Shown: positions 42,436 to 52,253 of the stretch, one piece after another
Layout of the letters: every line of letters begins with the position of its first letter
Numbering within the stretch: the stretch's first letter is position 1
The notes under the pieces: generated by a model
Told to the model about the DNA's origin: nothing
Seen by the model: only the letters and a program-made list of their open reading frames with translations
Databases searched by the model: none
DNA from: Treponema sp.
GTDB taxonomy: Bacteria > Spirochaetota > Spirochaetia > Treponematales > Treponemataceae
Assembly (NCBI GenBank): GCA_024402695.1
Contig: JAKSTG010000009.1
Span: 18,673 to 82,672 of the forward strand
Direction: 5' to 3'
Length of the DNA stretch: 64,000 nucleotides
Made by a program: the position numbers and the translations under genes

Positions 42436-43659
42436 ATGGATAAATCTCATCTTGCAAACATTCAGAATGCTCTGGATGCTTCTGTTGCTGAAGGAATTCA
42501 GGCAGGAGTAAACTGTCTTGTATGGAAAGACGGTCAGGAGCAGGGCTACTGGGAAAGTGGTTTTCGTGATGTGGAAGGAAAGGTTCCTTTCTCACGTGAC
42601 ACTATCGTTCGCTGTTATTCAATGAGCAAACCTATTACAGGTGTAGCAGCAATGACTCTTCTGGAAAAAGGAAAAATCGATCTTTACGACGAAGTTTCAA
42701 CTTATCTTCCTGCTTTCAAAGATATGACCTGCATGAAAAATGGAAAGGTTGAAAAGGCCTGGCGTCCGCTGATCATTCAGGATCTTTTGAATATGACTTC
42801 CGGCATTTCCTACGGTGGTGATAACGACGAAGCCCATCAGCATATTTCAAAACTGATTTACTGCGACGGCGGTCTGAATCAGAGTGCGGCCGGTCCGAAC
42901 AACATTACAACCCGTCAGGTTGCAGACAGAATTGCGGAAGGTCCTTTGAGCTTTGAACCTGGCACAGATTATGAATACGGCATGAGCGCTGATGTTCTTG
43001 GTGCAGTAATCGAAGTTGTTACCGGAATGAAATTCAGTGAATACCTAAAAAAAACAATCTGGGATCCACTTGAAATGAAAGATACAGGATTCTATGTTCC
43101 GTCTGAAAAACAGGACAGACTTTCAAAAGTATATCGTTCAAGTCAGGGACAGGCTGTTGGCGCCTGGGGCGGAAACAGCAAAGGTGGAAAAGTTGAGCTG
43201 TTCACAAATTGCAATCTGGGTATTCAGGCTGACATGACAAAAGACCCTGCATTTGAAAGCGGCGGAGCCGGTATGGTTTCAACAGTTGATGATTACATGC
43301 GTTTCGTTCAGATGCTCTGCAATAAAGGAATTCTGGATGGAAAACGTATCTTAAAAGAAGAAACTGTAAAATATATGAGTCAGGCAAGACTTCGTCCTAA
43401 CCTTCAGGCTCTTTTCGACATGAAAATGGAACACTGGTCAGGTTACAGCTATGCAAATCTGAACAGAGTCTGCATTGAACCGGGAACTGCCCGCGCCATT
43501 ACTGTAAAAGGTGAATTCGGCTGGGACGGCTGGCTTGGTACATACATGAGCGTAGATATCATTAATAATCTTGCTATCTGTTACATGACACAAAAAGTAG
43601 ATGCCGGTACAACCTGCGTTACCCGCAAGATGAAAAACATCGTATACACATCACTTTAA
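42436..43659 (+). CDS. Serine hydrolase, class C beta-lactamase family (EstB-like)
   Basis: The 407-residue product belongs to the beta-lactamase/transpeptidase-like family. The SxxK motif is SMSK (about residue 63), with the preceding DTIVRCYSMSKPITGVAAM typical of EstB-like esterases. A Tyr in DYEYGMSADVLGAVIE fits the YxN/YxS position, and WDGWLGTY near the C-terminus replaces the KTG region. There is no signal peptide, so it is more likely a cytoplasmic esterase or amidase than a resistance enzyme. AAAGGAAAG supports the start. It lies 28 bp after the GGDEF gene. The repeat element begins at its stop codon. Confidence 0.85.
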   Translation: MDKSHLANIQNALDASVAEGIQAGVNCLVWKDGQEQGYWESGFRDVEGKVPFSRDTIVRCYSMSKPITGVAAMTLLEKGKIDLYDEVSTYLPAFKDMTCMKNGKVEKAWRPLIIQDLLNMTSGISYGGDNDEAHQHISKLIYCDGGLNQSAAGPNNITTRQVADRIAEGPLSFEPGTDYEYGMSADVLGAVIEVVTGMKFSEYLKKTIWDPLEMKDTGFYVPSEKQDRLSKVYRSSQGQAVGAWGGNSKGGKVELFTNCNLGIQADMTKDPAFESGGAGMVSTVDDYMRFVQMLCNKGILDGKRILKEETVKYMSQARLRPNLQALFDMKMEHWSGYSYANLNRVCIEPGTARAITVKGEFGWDGWLGTYMSVDIINNLAICYMTQKVDAGTTCVTRKMKNIVYTSL

Positions 43660-43870
43660 AAACAACACTCCCACAAAAACAATGGAGGCCTCCCGCGGAG
43701 CCCCGTCGCTCGCTCTGCTCGGCTCCTTGCCCACGGTTCTCCATTGTCTTTGTTCGCGTGTTTTTTTACCATCCATGTGCGTCCTGCACATCTATTTTGC
43801 GACCGGGAGTTAGTTTTTGAACATTTAAACTCAATGTACATTTATTGAATGTTTAAAATAATCCTACGTT
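43657..43870 (-). repeat. Palindromic dispersed repeat, short copy
   Basis: Read on the minus strand this is a near-exact copy of 6278-6371 plus about 6559-6683, without the 194-bp middle part of the first copy. Bases matching 6278-6371 are identical as far as I can check, and the GC-rich module differs at about five positions. The junction is the single 7-mer GCACATG. One end touches the stop codon of the serine hydrolase, where its hairpin could act as a terminator. The other end touches the -35 box of putP at 43870. No protein is encoded. Confidence 0.88.
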
Positions 43871-43898
43871 TGATTTAAATCTTCCATTTAATTATACT
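43870..43898 (+). promoter_or_regulatory. putP promoter
   Basis: TTGATT (43870-43875), a 17-bp spacer and TATACT (43893-43898) precede putP. The repeat element ends right at the -35 box. Confidence 0.6.
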
Positions 43899-43935
43899 TA
43901 AGTTCATTAGTAAAATTTAAAATTGGAGTAATCAT

Positions 43936-45426
43936 ATGACAGCACAGTTTGTTGCAAAGGTAATCGCTTTTGTGCTTTACCTTGGTGTAATGATTTTTGT
44001 TGGACTTAGAAATGCCAGCAAAAACAACAGTTCAGCTGACTTCTTTTTGGGCGGACGTAAAGTTGGTCCTTGGGTAACAGCTCTTTCAGCAGAAGCTTCT
44101 GACTCTTCTGCATGGCTTTTGATGGGACTTCCTGGTCTTTGTTACCTGGGTGGTGTTCCGGAATCAATCTGGACAGCAGTTGGTCTTATCGTGGGAACAT
44201 ATTTGAGCTGGCTCTTTGTTGCAAAACCACTTCGCAAATGTTCTATTACATTCGGTGACTCAATCACAATTCCTGAATTCCTTTCAAATCGTTTTGCAGA
44301 TAAATCACACCTGCTTTCAATTGTATCTGTTTTCTTCATTGTGCTGTTCTTTACTATTTATACAGCTTCTGGTTTCGTAGCATGTGCAAAACTGTTCAAC
44401 TCAGTATTCGGAATCAACTACCATGCAGGTCTTGCAATCGGTATCGTTGTAATTCTTTGTTACACAGTAACTGGTGGTTACACAGCTGTTTGTACAACAG
44501 ACTTCATTCAGGGATCACTGATTTTTGTTGCTTTCGTTATTTCAACAGCAATCGCAGTATTTGCAATTGGTGGTTTCGGTGAAACAGTAAACGTATTCCA
44601 GAACTTCCAGGAAGTTGCAGGAACAGAACTTCAGGCTTTCAACGGCATGGGTATTGTTTCGGCTCTGGCATGGGGCCTTGGATACTTCGGTATGCCACAC
44701 ATCATCGTTCGCTTCATGGGAATCCGTTCTAACTCAGAAATTACTAAAGCACGCCGCATTGGTATTGTTTGGATGGTAATTTCTTACATCGGTGCAATCC
44801 TTATTGGTACACTCGGTACTGTTTACCTGAAAAAATACGGAATCACACTGGATTCAGTAAGCGCAGAAACAGTATTCTCTGCCACAATGCAGAATATGTA
44901 TCCTGCTTTCATCGCAGGTATCTTCCTTTGTGCTATCCTTGCTGCTTCAATGTCTACTGCAGACTCACAGCTTCTGGCTGCTTCTTCTGCTGTTAGCCAG
45001 GATATCTTCAAAGGTCTGATCAAAAAAGATGCAGAAGAAAAAGACGTTCTTACAGTAAGCCGCTTCACAGTATTCCTTATTTCTCTGGTTGCTCTTCTGC
45101 TTTCTCTGAATCCAAAATCTTCTATCTTCAATCTGGTTTCTTTCGCATGGTCTGGATTCGGTGGAACATTCGGTCCACTGGTTCTCCTTGCTCTGTACTG
45201 GAAACGCACAACAGCTCCTGGAGCAATTGCAGGTCTTGTTTGTGGTGGTATCGTAGATGTTGTATGGCACTACATTCCTGCTTCTGTAAGCCCAATCTTC
45301 GGTCTTTACGAAATCGTTCCAGCATTCGTTGTATGTCTGGTTGTTGCAGTAGTTGTTTCACTCTGCACAAAACAGAGCGACGAAGTTGTTGCTAAGTTCG
45401 AAGAATACAAAAATATGGCTGACTAA
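43936..45426 (+). CDS. putP: Sodium/proline symporter
   Basis: The 496-residue protein is a 13-helix sodium:solute symporter of the PutP type: ADFFLGGRKVGPWVTALSAEASDSSAWLLMGLPG (about residues 34-68) carries the Ser/Asp ion-site residues, and AASMSTADSQLLAASSAVSQDIF (about 336-358) is the family signature. It imports proline with Na+. Proline could serve as a nutrient or osmolyte. TTGGAGT lies before the ATG, and a strong terminator follows. Confidence 0.92.
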   Translation: MTAQFVAKVIAFVLYLGVMIFVGLRNASKNNSSADFFLGGRKVGPWVTALSAEASDSSAWLLMGLPGLCYLGGVPESIWTAVGLIVGTYLSWLFVAKPLRKCSITFGDSITIPEFLSNRFADKSHLLSIVSVFFIVLFFTIYTASGFVACAKLFNSVFGINYHAGLAIGIVVILCYTVTGGYTAVCTTDFIQGSLIFVAFVISTAIAVFAIGGFGETVNVFQNFQEVAGTELQAFNGMGIVSALAWGLGYFGMPHIIVRFMGIRSNSEITKARRIGIVWMVISYIGAILIGTLGTVYLKKYGITLDSVSAETVFSATMQNMYPAFIAGIFLCAILAASMSTADSQLLAASSAVSQDIFKGLIKKDAEEKDVLTVSRFTVFLISLVALLLSLNPKSSIFNLVSFAWSGFGGTFGPLVLLALYWKRTTAPGAIAGLVCGGIVDVVWHYIPASVSPIFGLYEIVPAFVVCLVVAVVVSLCTKQSDEVVAKFEEYKNMAD

Positions 45427-45453
45427 TTTTTAAGTTTTCATAAAATTTTATGA

Positions 45454-45490
45454 AAGGCTGTCCAATTTCCCTGGACAGCCTTTTTTTTTA
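45454..45490 (+). terminator. putP terminator
   Basis: An 11-bp perfect stem (45454-45464 with 45472-45482) is followed by a run of T. Confidence 0.92.
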
Positions 45491-45588
45491 TAAAAAAAAT
45501 AAAATCTTGTTTTTTGAAAATAAAACTAATAAAATTATTGCTTGTGCAAAAATAAATTACAAAATGGCACTAAAAAGTAGGTTTTATT

Positions 45589-48500
45589 ATGATGATTTCC
45601 TCGAAACTGTTTTTTTCATTTTTACGTAGAGTTTGTTTCTCTGTTTTGTTTTGTTCATTTCTGGTTATAACTTCCTGCGAAAATTTTTTTTCTGGAGGCA
45701 ATGACTTTATTGAAAAAATGAGAGATGAAGTCTGTATTTCAGAAGCTACAGAAATAAATGTAAGCGTTCTTCCTGTAAATATGTCGGACGGACGAATCAT
45801 CAACAATGTTGAAGCCACTCAGAAGGTTGGAGTTCCTTTTCTTGTGGAATTTGAAATTGATTCCAGCAGAGGTAACTTCTGGCGCTGGGCTGCATATTTG
45901 GACTATAACACAGAAAAACAGCGTCAGCTTGGAGATGATGAAGTTTCTTTTTCAAGTAAGAATTCTGCAAAAACAGAAGTAACAATAAATAAAGAAATTA
46001 CAAATATACGTATTGTTCCTGAAATTACAGAACATCCTGTAGTTACAGTAAAGTTTTCTGATTTTGATGCTTCACCGGACCGTACAGAACTTCCGGGAAC
46101 AATATATATAGATGATGTTCCTCTGGCAGGAACTTATACAACTCAGAAAACGCTTATAAGTGATGACATAAAAATCAACAGATATACAGTAAGAGTAAAA
46201 ACAACCAGCCTTTATGCTTTTCTTGGGTGGAAAATCTATTCTAAAAATACCGGGGTCGTTTATTATTCATCAGAAAAAAAAGATCAGATTGCAGATGGCA
46301 TCGAAATAAACGAAAGCGATGAAGACAGCAACCGTCCTAACTCCGCCGGAATTTCCCAGGCAACTTTAACCTATTCTATTTATAAAGATTTTGGAAATGA
46401 TCTGATTGTTGAACCAGTATTTCTTCAGTATCCGAGAGCAAATATTGATAAACCGGAAGGGATTCAAGAAATTCTTTGTAATGGTTCAGCTTATACAGGC
46501 CCAATAAATGTTATTCCGGAACAGGATTATACAATTACCCTTAAAACAAAAGCCGGATTCGGTTTCGCAAAGTGGAAGCTTTACAGAAATGTTGACGGTG
46601 AAAAACAATACTGCGAAATTGAAGACCTTCCTTCCCTGGTAATGACTTTAGGTGAACCGGTTATTTCCACACAGTCAAAAGATTATGGTGCAGTTACAGT
46701 TTCTCTGATTTTCAGATTGAATGATAATCTTGAAAGTTCTGTTTATTTTGAACCTGTTCTTTCAATCAATCCTGAGATCCATTTTGTAAATCCGGAACAC
46801 GGAACTATTTCACCTTCGGGAACTGCTTATGAAATTTCCGGAACAAGATTCTCCGTTTCTGCAAAAGCAGATACAGGTTATGCAGTTATGGGCTGGGTTT
46901 TGAAAAATGCCAAAGGCGAGATAATTGCAGAAATCGGCCAGAAAAAGAAAAATCCGGAAGATAAAAAACTTTCAGATTATAACGGAAAAAGTTTTATTCT
47001 TCATGACGAATCTGTACTTTCATTGAATAATTCAATGTTTGAAAACGACTGGTCAGCTCTTTCGGCAGATTTTGAATTCGAAAACGGAGAACTGCTTGAT
47101 GGCTGTTCAATTTCGGCAATCACAGAAGTAAGAAACTCTGTTTCTTCAACAGAACCTTACGCAAATAAAGAAGAAGTAATTCGTACAACTCCTATTAAAA
47201 TCAGATTTACAAAACCAGTTTCTTCAAAAGTAACAGCAGAAAATATTTTTGATTATGTAACAATCATTCAGAAAAAAGATGCAGATGACATTCAGGGAGT
47301 TGAACTTACAACAGATTATTTTGATGTAGAAATTAAAAACAAAGGCTACATGATTCTTTTTGAATCCAAGAATAAAACTGAAAGTTCAAAATGGCTGGAT
47401 TCAGGTTCTACTATTGAAGTTACTTTAAGCAAAGCTTTGACCGATGCAGATGATATTCCTCTTGAAAGCGACTACAGATTCAGCTTTACTCTGGGAACTC
47501 AGGGAGACATTACAGGACCAATTCTGTCAGACGGAAAATTGTGGATGAATCCAGATAACAGAGGCGTTCAGTCACTTAAGGAAGTTCCTGTTACTGCCTG
47601 GAGTGATTGGGATGAAATCGAGCCTGTTCGTATTGGTGGTAAAGTAAGTAATGCCGGAAGTTCATATTTCAAGCAGTTCTCTTTCAATGTGTTTGCAGAT
47701 GATTCAAAAACCGGAAACAGTGGTGTAAAATGTTATGAAATCATACAGCGCCTTATGTATTCTTATGAGGGTGCAAAACTTCCGAACCAGACTACTGCTC
47801 CATCAGAAATGGTTTTCTTTGATAAGGAAGGAGAATGGCAGAATCTTTTGGGTTATACAAAAAATGACTTTGAAAGAAAAATGAGTGTTCCTCTTCTGGC
47901 TGACGGAAAACCTTCTGTTGTAAATTTTGATTTTGATTCTTATTTCGAAGGTTGTGATGGAATCTATCAGATTACCTTAACTGCTCAGGATAACCTTGAA
48001 AATTACAGTAATGAACCTTATGTATATTATATTGTCCGGGATACAACAAAAGCAAAAGGACAGAAAAATGCTGCTGTTATTTCCATGGGCGGGAATATTG
48101 AAAATCTTCCTAATTACTGGACTAAGAATGAAGTGAACGAAAAGACTTCAATCACTTGGAGTAAAATAGAACTTTTTAAGGATACAGGTTCTGTCAGTAA
48201 CCCTAGAACTGCAAGTACTACAATTTTCTGGAAGTTTGGTCTGTCCGCTTCAGATTCTTTGTACGACGGGGCAGATGGTTGTGAAACAGAATGGGAAAAT
48301 TCCGATGAAAATCTTTCTTTCCAGATTCCTGAAACATATTTTGCAGAAGAAACAGACTATCATCTTTATGCATGGGTCAAGTTCCGTGATGATGTTTACA
48401 ACGAAACAGAATGGTGCCTGCTTCCTGACGGCGATGTAAAAATTGATAACACAAAGCCGAAACCTGATTTTAAATCGCTGGATGAATTAATGGAAGGAGC

Positions 48501-51500
48501 AACCTGTGTACCATATACAGATGAAGATGGAAGCGAAAAAGTGTATTACGTTATTCCTCTTGATTATATGTATATCAGAGCCAGCGATTATTCTTCTGCC
48601 GGCATAGGAAGCGCAGGACTTACTTATTCCTTTACAGGAAAGTCTGACGGCAATGATCATGAGCGCAGTGCAGACCAAACCGGAGCCGGTTCTCCAACTC
48701 CAAATGGTATTAGGCTGGAAAAACTGGATAAAAAGCAGGATCAGCGTGATATATATACTTTGAAAATTCAGGACAGAGCCGGAAACCTTTATCAGGAAGA
48801 TTTTGATATTATCGTTGAGTGTGTTCCGCCTGATGTTGTTGTAACTGATATATACGATACAGAAACACTTCCTATACTTCTGGATATGGGTGGGGATATA
48901 TTTAGATTTAATGGTTCTGGGGTTTCCTATAGCTATGCAAAGGAAAATAACGGTAGTACTTATTATGTAGCCCTGGATCTGGAAAAACAGTTTTTTACAG
49001 ATAATAATTCTGTTGACACTGAAAAAATGGCTGCTATGAAAAAAGCTCTTGGGGCGCAGGAAGGTGAAGATATAGATATAAATAGTGTAATTACAGAATT
49101 CTCCCGTTTAAAAGGTGAATATATAGATTCAGAGGGAAATAGAGTTTCAGAGCCTGTTCCATTTGATAATGAAGTTCTGGAACGACAAACAGACATTACT
49201 TTTGAGTCTGACAGAATTAATGTTATGAAAAAGATCTTCGGAGAAGATTATAAATTCAAATATGATGACTTCAAAACAGGAAAATCAGGACATAAATATA
49301 CAAATGGTGATGTAACAGTTGAATTTACTGTAACTGAAGAACAGACTGGTATCAGGGAAAATGGAATTGAAATTATCGGAGTAAAAGTAAATAAGGCTCT
49401 TTATAAATATTCTGAAGAAGCAGAATGGAAAGAAATTGGAGCCGAAATAAAAGATGATTATTCAGTACTGAAAACAACTGCAAACGGAATTAAAGGTGTC
49501 GTGAATTTTAGAGTTTACGGTGATCTTGTAAGCTCTGTTAATGGACTTACTGAAGTAGAAGTAGTTGTAAAAGATTTTGCAAATTCTTCAAATGATACCG
49601 GAAATATTATGCTCCGAAGATATATCGGGAATGTAGATAAAATAGAAGGTTATGAAATAGAAAATGCTTATGGTTATAATAACAAAATTTATACCCAGGA
49701 AATTTACCTTGGGGTTCATAGTGTAGATCGTAGTATACGGCAGGAACGTTTTAAATTGAGAATTCCTGAATATGATGATATACCTTTGTTCTATATAAAC
49801 CTGGGAACGAACTATTATCATCATATGTCATCTTTTTCTAACAGGTATTATAACCTGGACTATGAATGTATGAGTGTTGGAGGTTTTGGTAAGGCAGCAG
49901 GAATTTGGCTTGATGGAGGTTATGATCAGGTAGGTTATGTTTTTGATGCTTTAGGAAATACAGCTTTTTTAGGACTGAGCGAAACCGGCGGGAATGAAGC
50001 TGTTGCTGACATTCCAGCTGTTACGGGAGATTTTGCCGTAGATTCAGATGACAGTGGATGGACCCGAGAGAACAGTTTATGGGGGGAAAGAAACGCTGAT
50101 ACTAGAGATTCCGGTTTATATAAAGACGGTATAACTTATGTTGCTCACCCAAAAGACGGTGTGGAATTAAAAGCCTATTATCATCAGGAAAAGTATATTT
50201 TTAATGTCAAAGCAGAAGCTCAGGGACAGACTTTTGAAAGTAATGACCGAAAGCGTCTTAGAGATGGACATAATAAATATGGATCAACATATATTCCGCT
50301 GGTTCTGAAAGACCTTAATAATGGGGAAGGAACAGAATATACGGTATCAACATTTAACGGCCTTGAAGAACGAAATCAGACTGTTATTGTAAAAGCAGAT
50401 ACTAAAGGTCCTGCAGTAAATATAAATAACTGGACAAGAAACGGGAACAGGGTAAGTTTTGATCTTGAACTTCTGGAAGAAGGTGCAAATATTGGTCTTT
50501 CAAACGGGGATCTTTTGAGAATAGACGGCTTCCGTAATTCAAACAGCAAATTAAGTTCTCCAAAAATGGAAGAAACTGTAACAACAAGGTTCGAGGAAAC
50601 TTATGAAGAAGAGAAAGTTAATAGAGAGCTGTCTGCCAACGAATATGACCTTACTGTTACTGGTATGAGCCGTGATCTTACAGCAAAAGGCTACATAGAA
50701 GTAAAGAATATAAATACAGATAAATATTACAAGGAAGAAGTTGATTATTATAAAGACTGGATGTATCTAACGGATAAAAAATATTATGAAGAAAATTTCC
50801 CAGGGCATGAAATCTGGGCATGTAATCTTCCTTCTGATATCAGAGATAGATTTACTCTGTGTCCCAATAATTGGAAAACATGTTTTGAAGCAAATCATAA
50901 TACCTTAAAAAGACCGGGAACGACAAAGACTTATATGAGTGGGTCTTCGGTCAATGGGCAGCAATACTTCTGGTCGACAGTATTTGAACATGACTGCTAC
51001 GACTGTCTCCAGAAAGATTATGAAGACATTGTTCATAAGGCTTCCTTCAAAATTGAAGGAGATCTTTATGATGACTTTGTTATCATTACAACAAAAGACT
51101 ATTTTGGAAATACGGCTGTTTACAAGGTAAGCGGAGAAGGAAACAGTACTGAAGGAAGCGAAAAAATTTCTGTCATTGACTGGGCTTCTGTGGAAGAAAA
51201 TTCTGATGATTTTGAAACTCTTGGTGCTTTAACAAAAATTGGGGACTACTCAAATGGAGCAGAAGAATATACCTTTGGTGTATGGCCTCAGAGTCTTAAA
51301 GATCCAGGAGTATACATTGATGAAACTCATTTCAGAGTATTCAATGACCTTGGTGGTGTAACTTACTACCTTGGAGATGACGGCTCCTGGTACGAAAGAG
51401 TGTACGAAAATGGAAATTCATCCTCTTCAGACATTTCTTATGCCGGTGGCGACAAAAGTAATGTTCAGCAGTTAAACGGTCACAGAGTTCTGTATTTTAA

Positions 51501-52212
51501 GGTTGAGCCTTTGAAATGGCAGAAAATGGGAAACACAATGGTTTGTACTTCTGCAATAACTGCAGATATCCCGTATTATGGTTCCGTAGATAACAGACAT
51601 CTTGGTAACAAACTTATTTATGCAAACAACTATAAATATTCAAATGTGCGCGCATTCCTGAACGGTCTTGAAAATCAGTATGTAGCTGAAGGTGGAAGTC
51701 GTACTGCAAATGATATTAACTGGAACAATTCCGGTTTCCTGCAGCGGGCTTTTACAGTAAATCAGAGAAATCTTATTGCTGTAACCACTGTAGATAACTC
51801 AGGGGAAAGCACCTCAGACAGCCTTGCAAAACTTCCTGCAGCAGACGGAAACAATGCTTACAGTAAGTTTGATTTTACCTGTGAAAACACAGAAGATAAA
51901 ATCTTCCTGCTCAGCGAAAAAGAAGTTACAGATTCAGAACTGAAATATTCTGAATTTGGTAATTATGCGCCTGTAAATGAGATGTTCCGAACCAGAGAAA
52001 TGACAGATTATGCCCTTGCAAATTATGTAAAGGCTACAGATCCAGGTTCTGGTTACAGTACTGCATATTACCTGCGTTCACCTCATTACAAGTCTTCTTC
52101 AACTGTTCGTTATATCGAAACTGACGGGTATGGAGACTGCTATGACAAGTGTAATATTGAATATTACGGAATTGTTCCGGCTTTAAACCTTGTAGAGCAC
52201 ATAAACCCCTAA
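45589..52212 (+). CDS. Giant multidomain lipoprotein with DUF6273-like C-terminus
   Basis: The 2207-residue product has a signal peptide with relaxed lipobox ITSC (about residue 30). Residues about 150-450 contain three blocks similar to InlB B-type repeats (LYAFLGWKIYSKN, GFGFAKWKLYRN, GYAVMGWVLKNAKGE). Residues about 520-640 resemble an SbsA-type Ig-like domain (PIKIRFTKPVSSKVTAENIF). Several Ig-like modules follow. The last ~320 residues look like DUF6273: VEPLKWQK, NVRAFLNGL, FLLSEKEV, YYLRSP and GIVPALNLVEHINP. It is probably a surface protein. Codon choice from about 49.6 to 51.1 kb is more AT-rich than in the neighbours. AGTAGG precedes the ATG. Confidence 0.78.
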   Translation: MMISSKLFFSFLRRVCFSVLFCSFLVITSCENFFSGGNDFIEKMRDEVCISEATEINVSVLPVNMSDGRIINNVEATQKVGVPFLVEFEIDSSRGNFWRWAAYLDYNTEKQRQLGDDEVSFSSKNSAKTEVTINKEITNIRIVPEITEHPVVTVKFSDFDASPDRTELPGTIYIDDVPLAGTYTTQKTLISDDIKINRYTVRVKTTSLYAFLGWKIYSKNTGVVYYSSEKKDQIADGIEINESDEDSNRPNSAGISQATLTYSIYKDFGNDLIVEPVFLQYPRANIDKPEGIQEILCNGSAYTGPINVIPEQDYTITLKTKAGFGFAKWKLYRNVDGEKQYCEIEDLPSLVMTLGEPVISTQSKDYGAVTVSLIFRLNDNLESSVYFEPVLSINPEIHFVNPEHGTISPSGTAYEISGTRFSVSAKADTGYAVMGWVLKNAKGEIIAEIGQKKKNPEDKKLSDYNGKSFILHDESVLSLNNSMFENDWSALSADFEFENGELLDGCSISAITEVRNSVSSTEPYANKEEVIRTTPIKIRFTKPVSSKVTAENIFDYVTIIQKKDADDIQGVELTTDYFDVEIKNKGYMILFESKNKTESSKWLDSGSTIEVTLSKALTDADDIPLESDYRFSFTLGTQGDITGPILSDGKLWMNPDNRGVQSLKEVPVTAWSDWDEIEPVRIGGKVSNAGSSYFKQFSFNVFADDSKTGNSGVKCYEIIQRLMYSYEGAKLPNQTTAPSEMVFFDKEGEWQNLLGYTKNDFERKMSVPLLADGKPSVVNFDFDSYFEGCDGIYQITLTAQDNLENYSNEPYVYYIVRDTTKAKGQKNAAVISMGGNIENLPNYWTKNEVNEKTSITWSKIELFKDTGSVSNPRTASTTIFWKFGLSASDSLYDGADGCETEWENSDENLSFQIPETYFAEETDYHLYAWVKFRDDVYNETEWCLLPDGDVKIDNTKPKPDFKSLDELMEGATCVPYTDEDGSEKVYYVIPLDYMYIRASDYSSAGIGSAGLTYSFTGKSDGNDHERSADQTGAGSPTPNGIRLEKLDKKQDQRDIYTLKIQDRAGNLYQEDFDIIVECVPPDVVVTDIYDTETLPILLDMGGDIFRFNGSGVSYSYAKENNGSTYYVALDLEKQFFTDNNSVDTEKMAAMKKALGAQEGEDIDINSVITEFSRLKGEYIDSEGNRVSEPVPFDNEVLERQTDITFESDRINVMKKIFGEDYKFKYDDFKTGKSGHKYTNGDVTVEFTVTEEQTGIRENGIEIIGVKVNKALYKYSEEAEWKEIGAEIKDDYSVLKTTANGIKGVVNFRVYGDLVSSVNGLTEVEVVVKDFANSSNDTGNIMLRRYIGNVDKIEGYEIENAYGYNNKIYTQEIYLGVHSVDRSIRQERFKLRIPEYDDIPLFYINLGTNYYHHMSSFSNRYYNLDYECMSVGGFGKAAGIWLDGGYDQVGYVFDALGNTAFLGLSETGGNEAVADIPAVTGDFAVDSDDSGWTRENSLWGERNADTRDSGLYKDGITYVAHPKDGVELKAYYHQEKYIFNVKAEAQGQTFESNDRKRLRDGHNKYGSTYIPLVLKDLNNGEGTEYTVSTFNGLEERNQTVIVKADTKGPAVNINNWTRNGNRVSFDLELLEEGANIGLSNGDLLRIDGFRNSNSKLSSPKMEETVTTRFEETYEEEKVNRELSANEYDLTVTGMSRDLTAKGYIEVKNINTDKYYKEEVDYYKDWMYLTDKKYYEENFPGHEIWACNLPSDIRDRFTLCPNNWKTCFEANHNTLKRPGTTKTYMSGSSVNGQQYFWSTVFEHDCYDCLQKDYEDIVHKASFKIEGDLYDDFVIITTKDYFGNTAVYKVSGEGNSTEGSEKISVIDWASVEENSDDFETLGALTKIGDYSNGAEEYTFGVWPQSLKDPGVYIDETHFRVFNDLGGVTYYLGDDGSWYERVYENGNSSSSDISYAGGDKSNVQQLNGHRVLYFKVEPLKWQKMGNTMVCTSAITADIPYYGSVDNRHLGNKLIYANNYKYSNVRAFLNGLENQYVAEGGSRTANDINWNNSGFLQRAFTVNQRNLIAVTTVDNSGESTSDSLAKLPAADGNNAYSKFDFTCENTEDKIFLLSEKEVTDSELKYSEFGNYAPVNEMFRTREMTDYALANYVKATDPGSGYSTAYYLRSPHYKSSSTVRYIETDGYGDCYDKCNIEYYGIVPALNLVEHINP

Positions 52213-52253
52213 AATTCAGTATAATACCCATTACATCTAAAATTGGAGTACTT

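Noticed and set aside
42436..43659. Beta-lactam resistance gene
   Set aside because: The SxxK motif fits the family, but there is no signal peptide and the KTG box is not typical. It groups better with EstB-like esterases.
45589..52212. Diversity-generating retroelement cassette around the giant lipoprotein
   Set aside because: No reverse transcriptase, accessory gene or template repeat was seen in the window. Only the target-like fold remains, and it is listed as a hypothesis.
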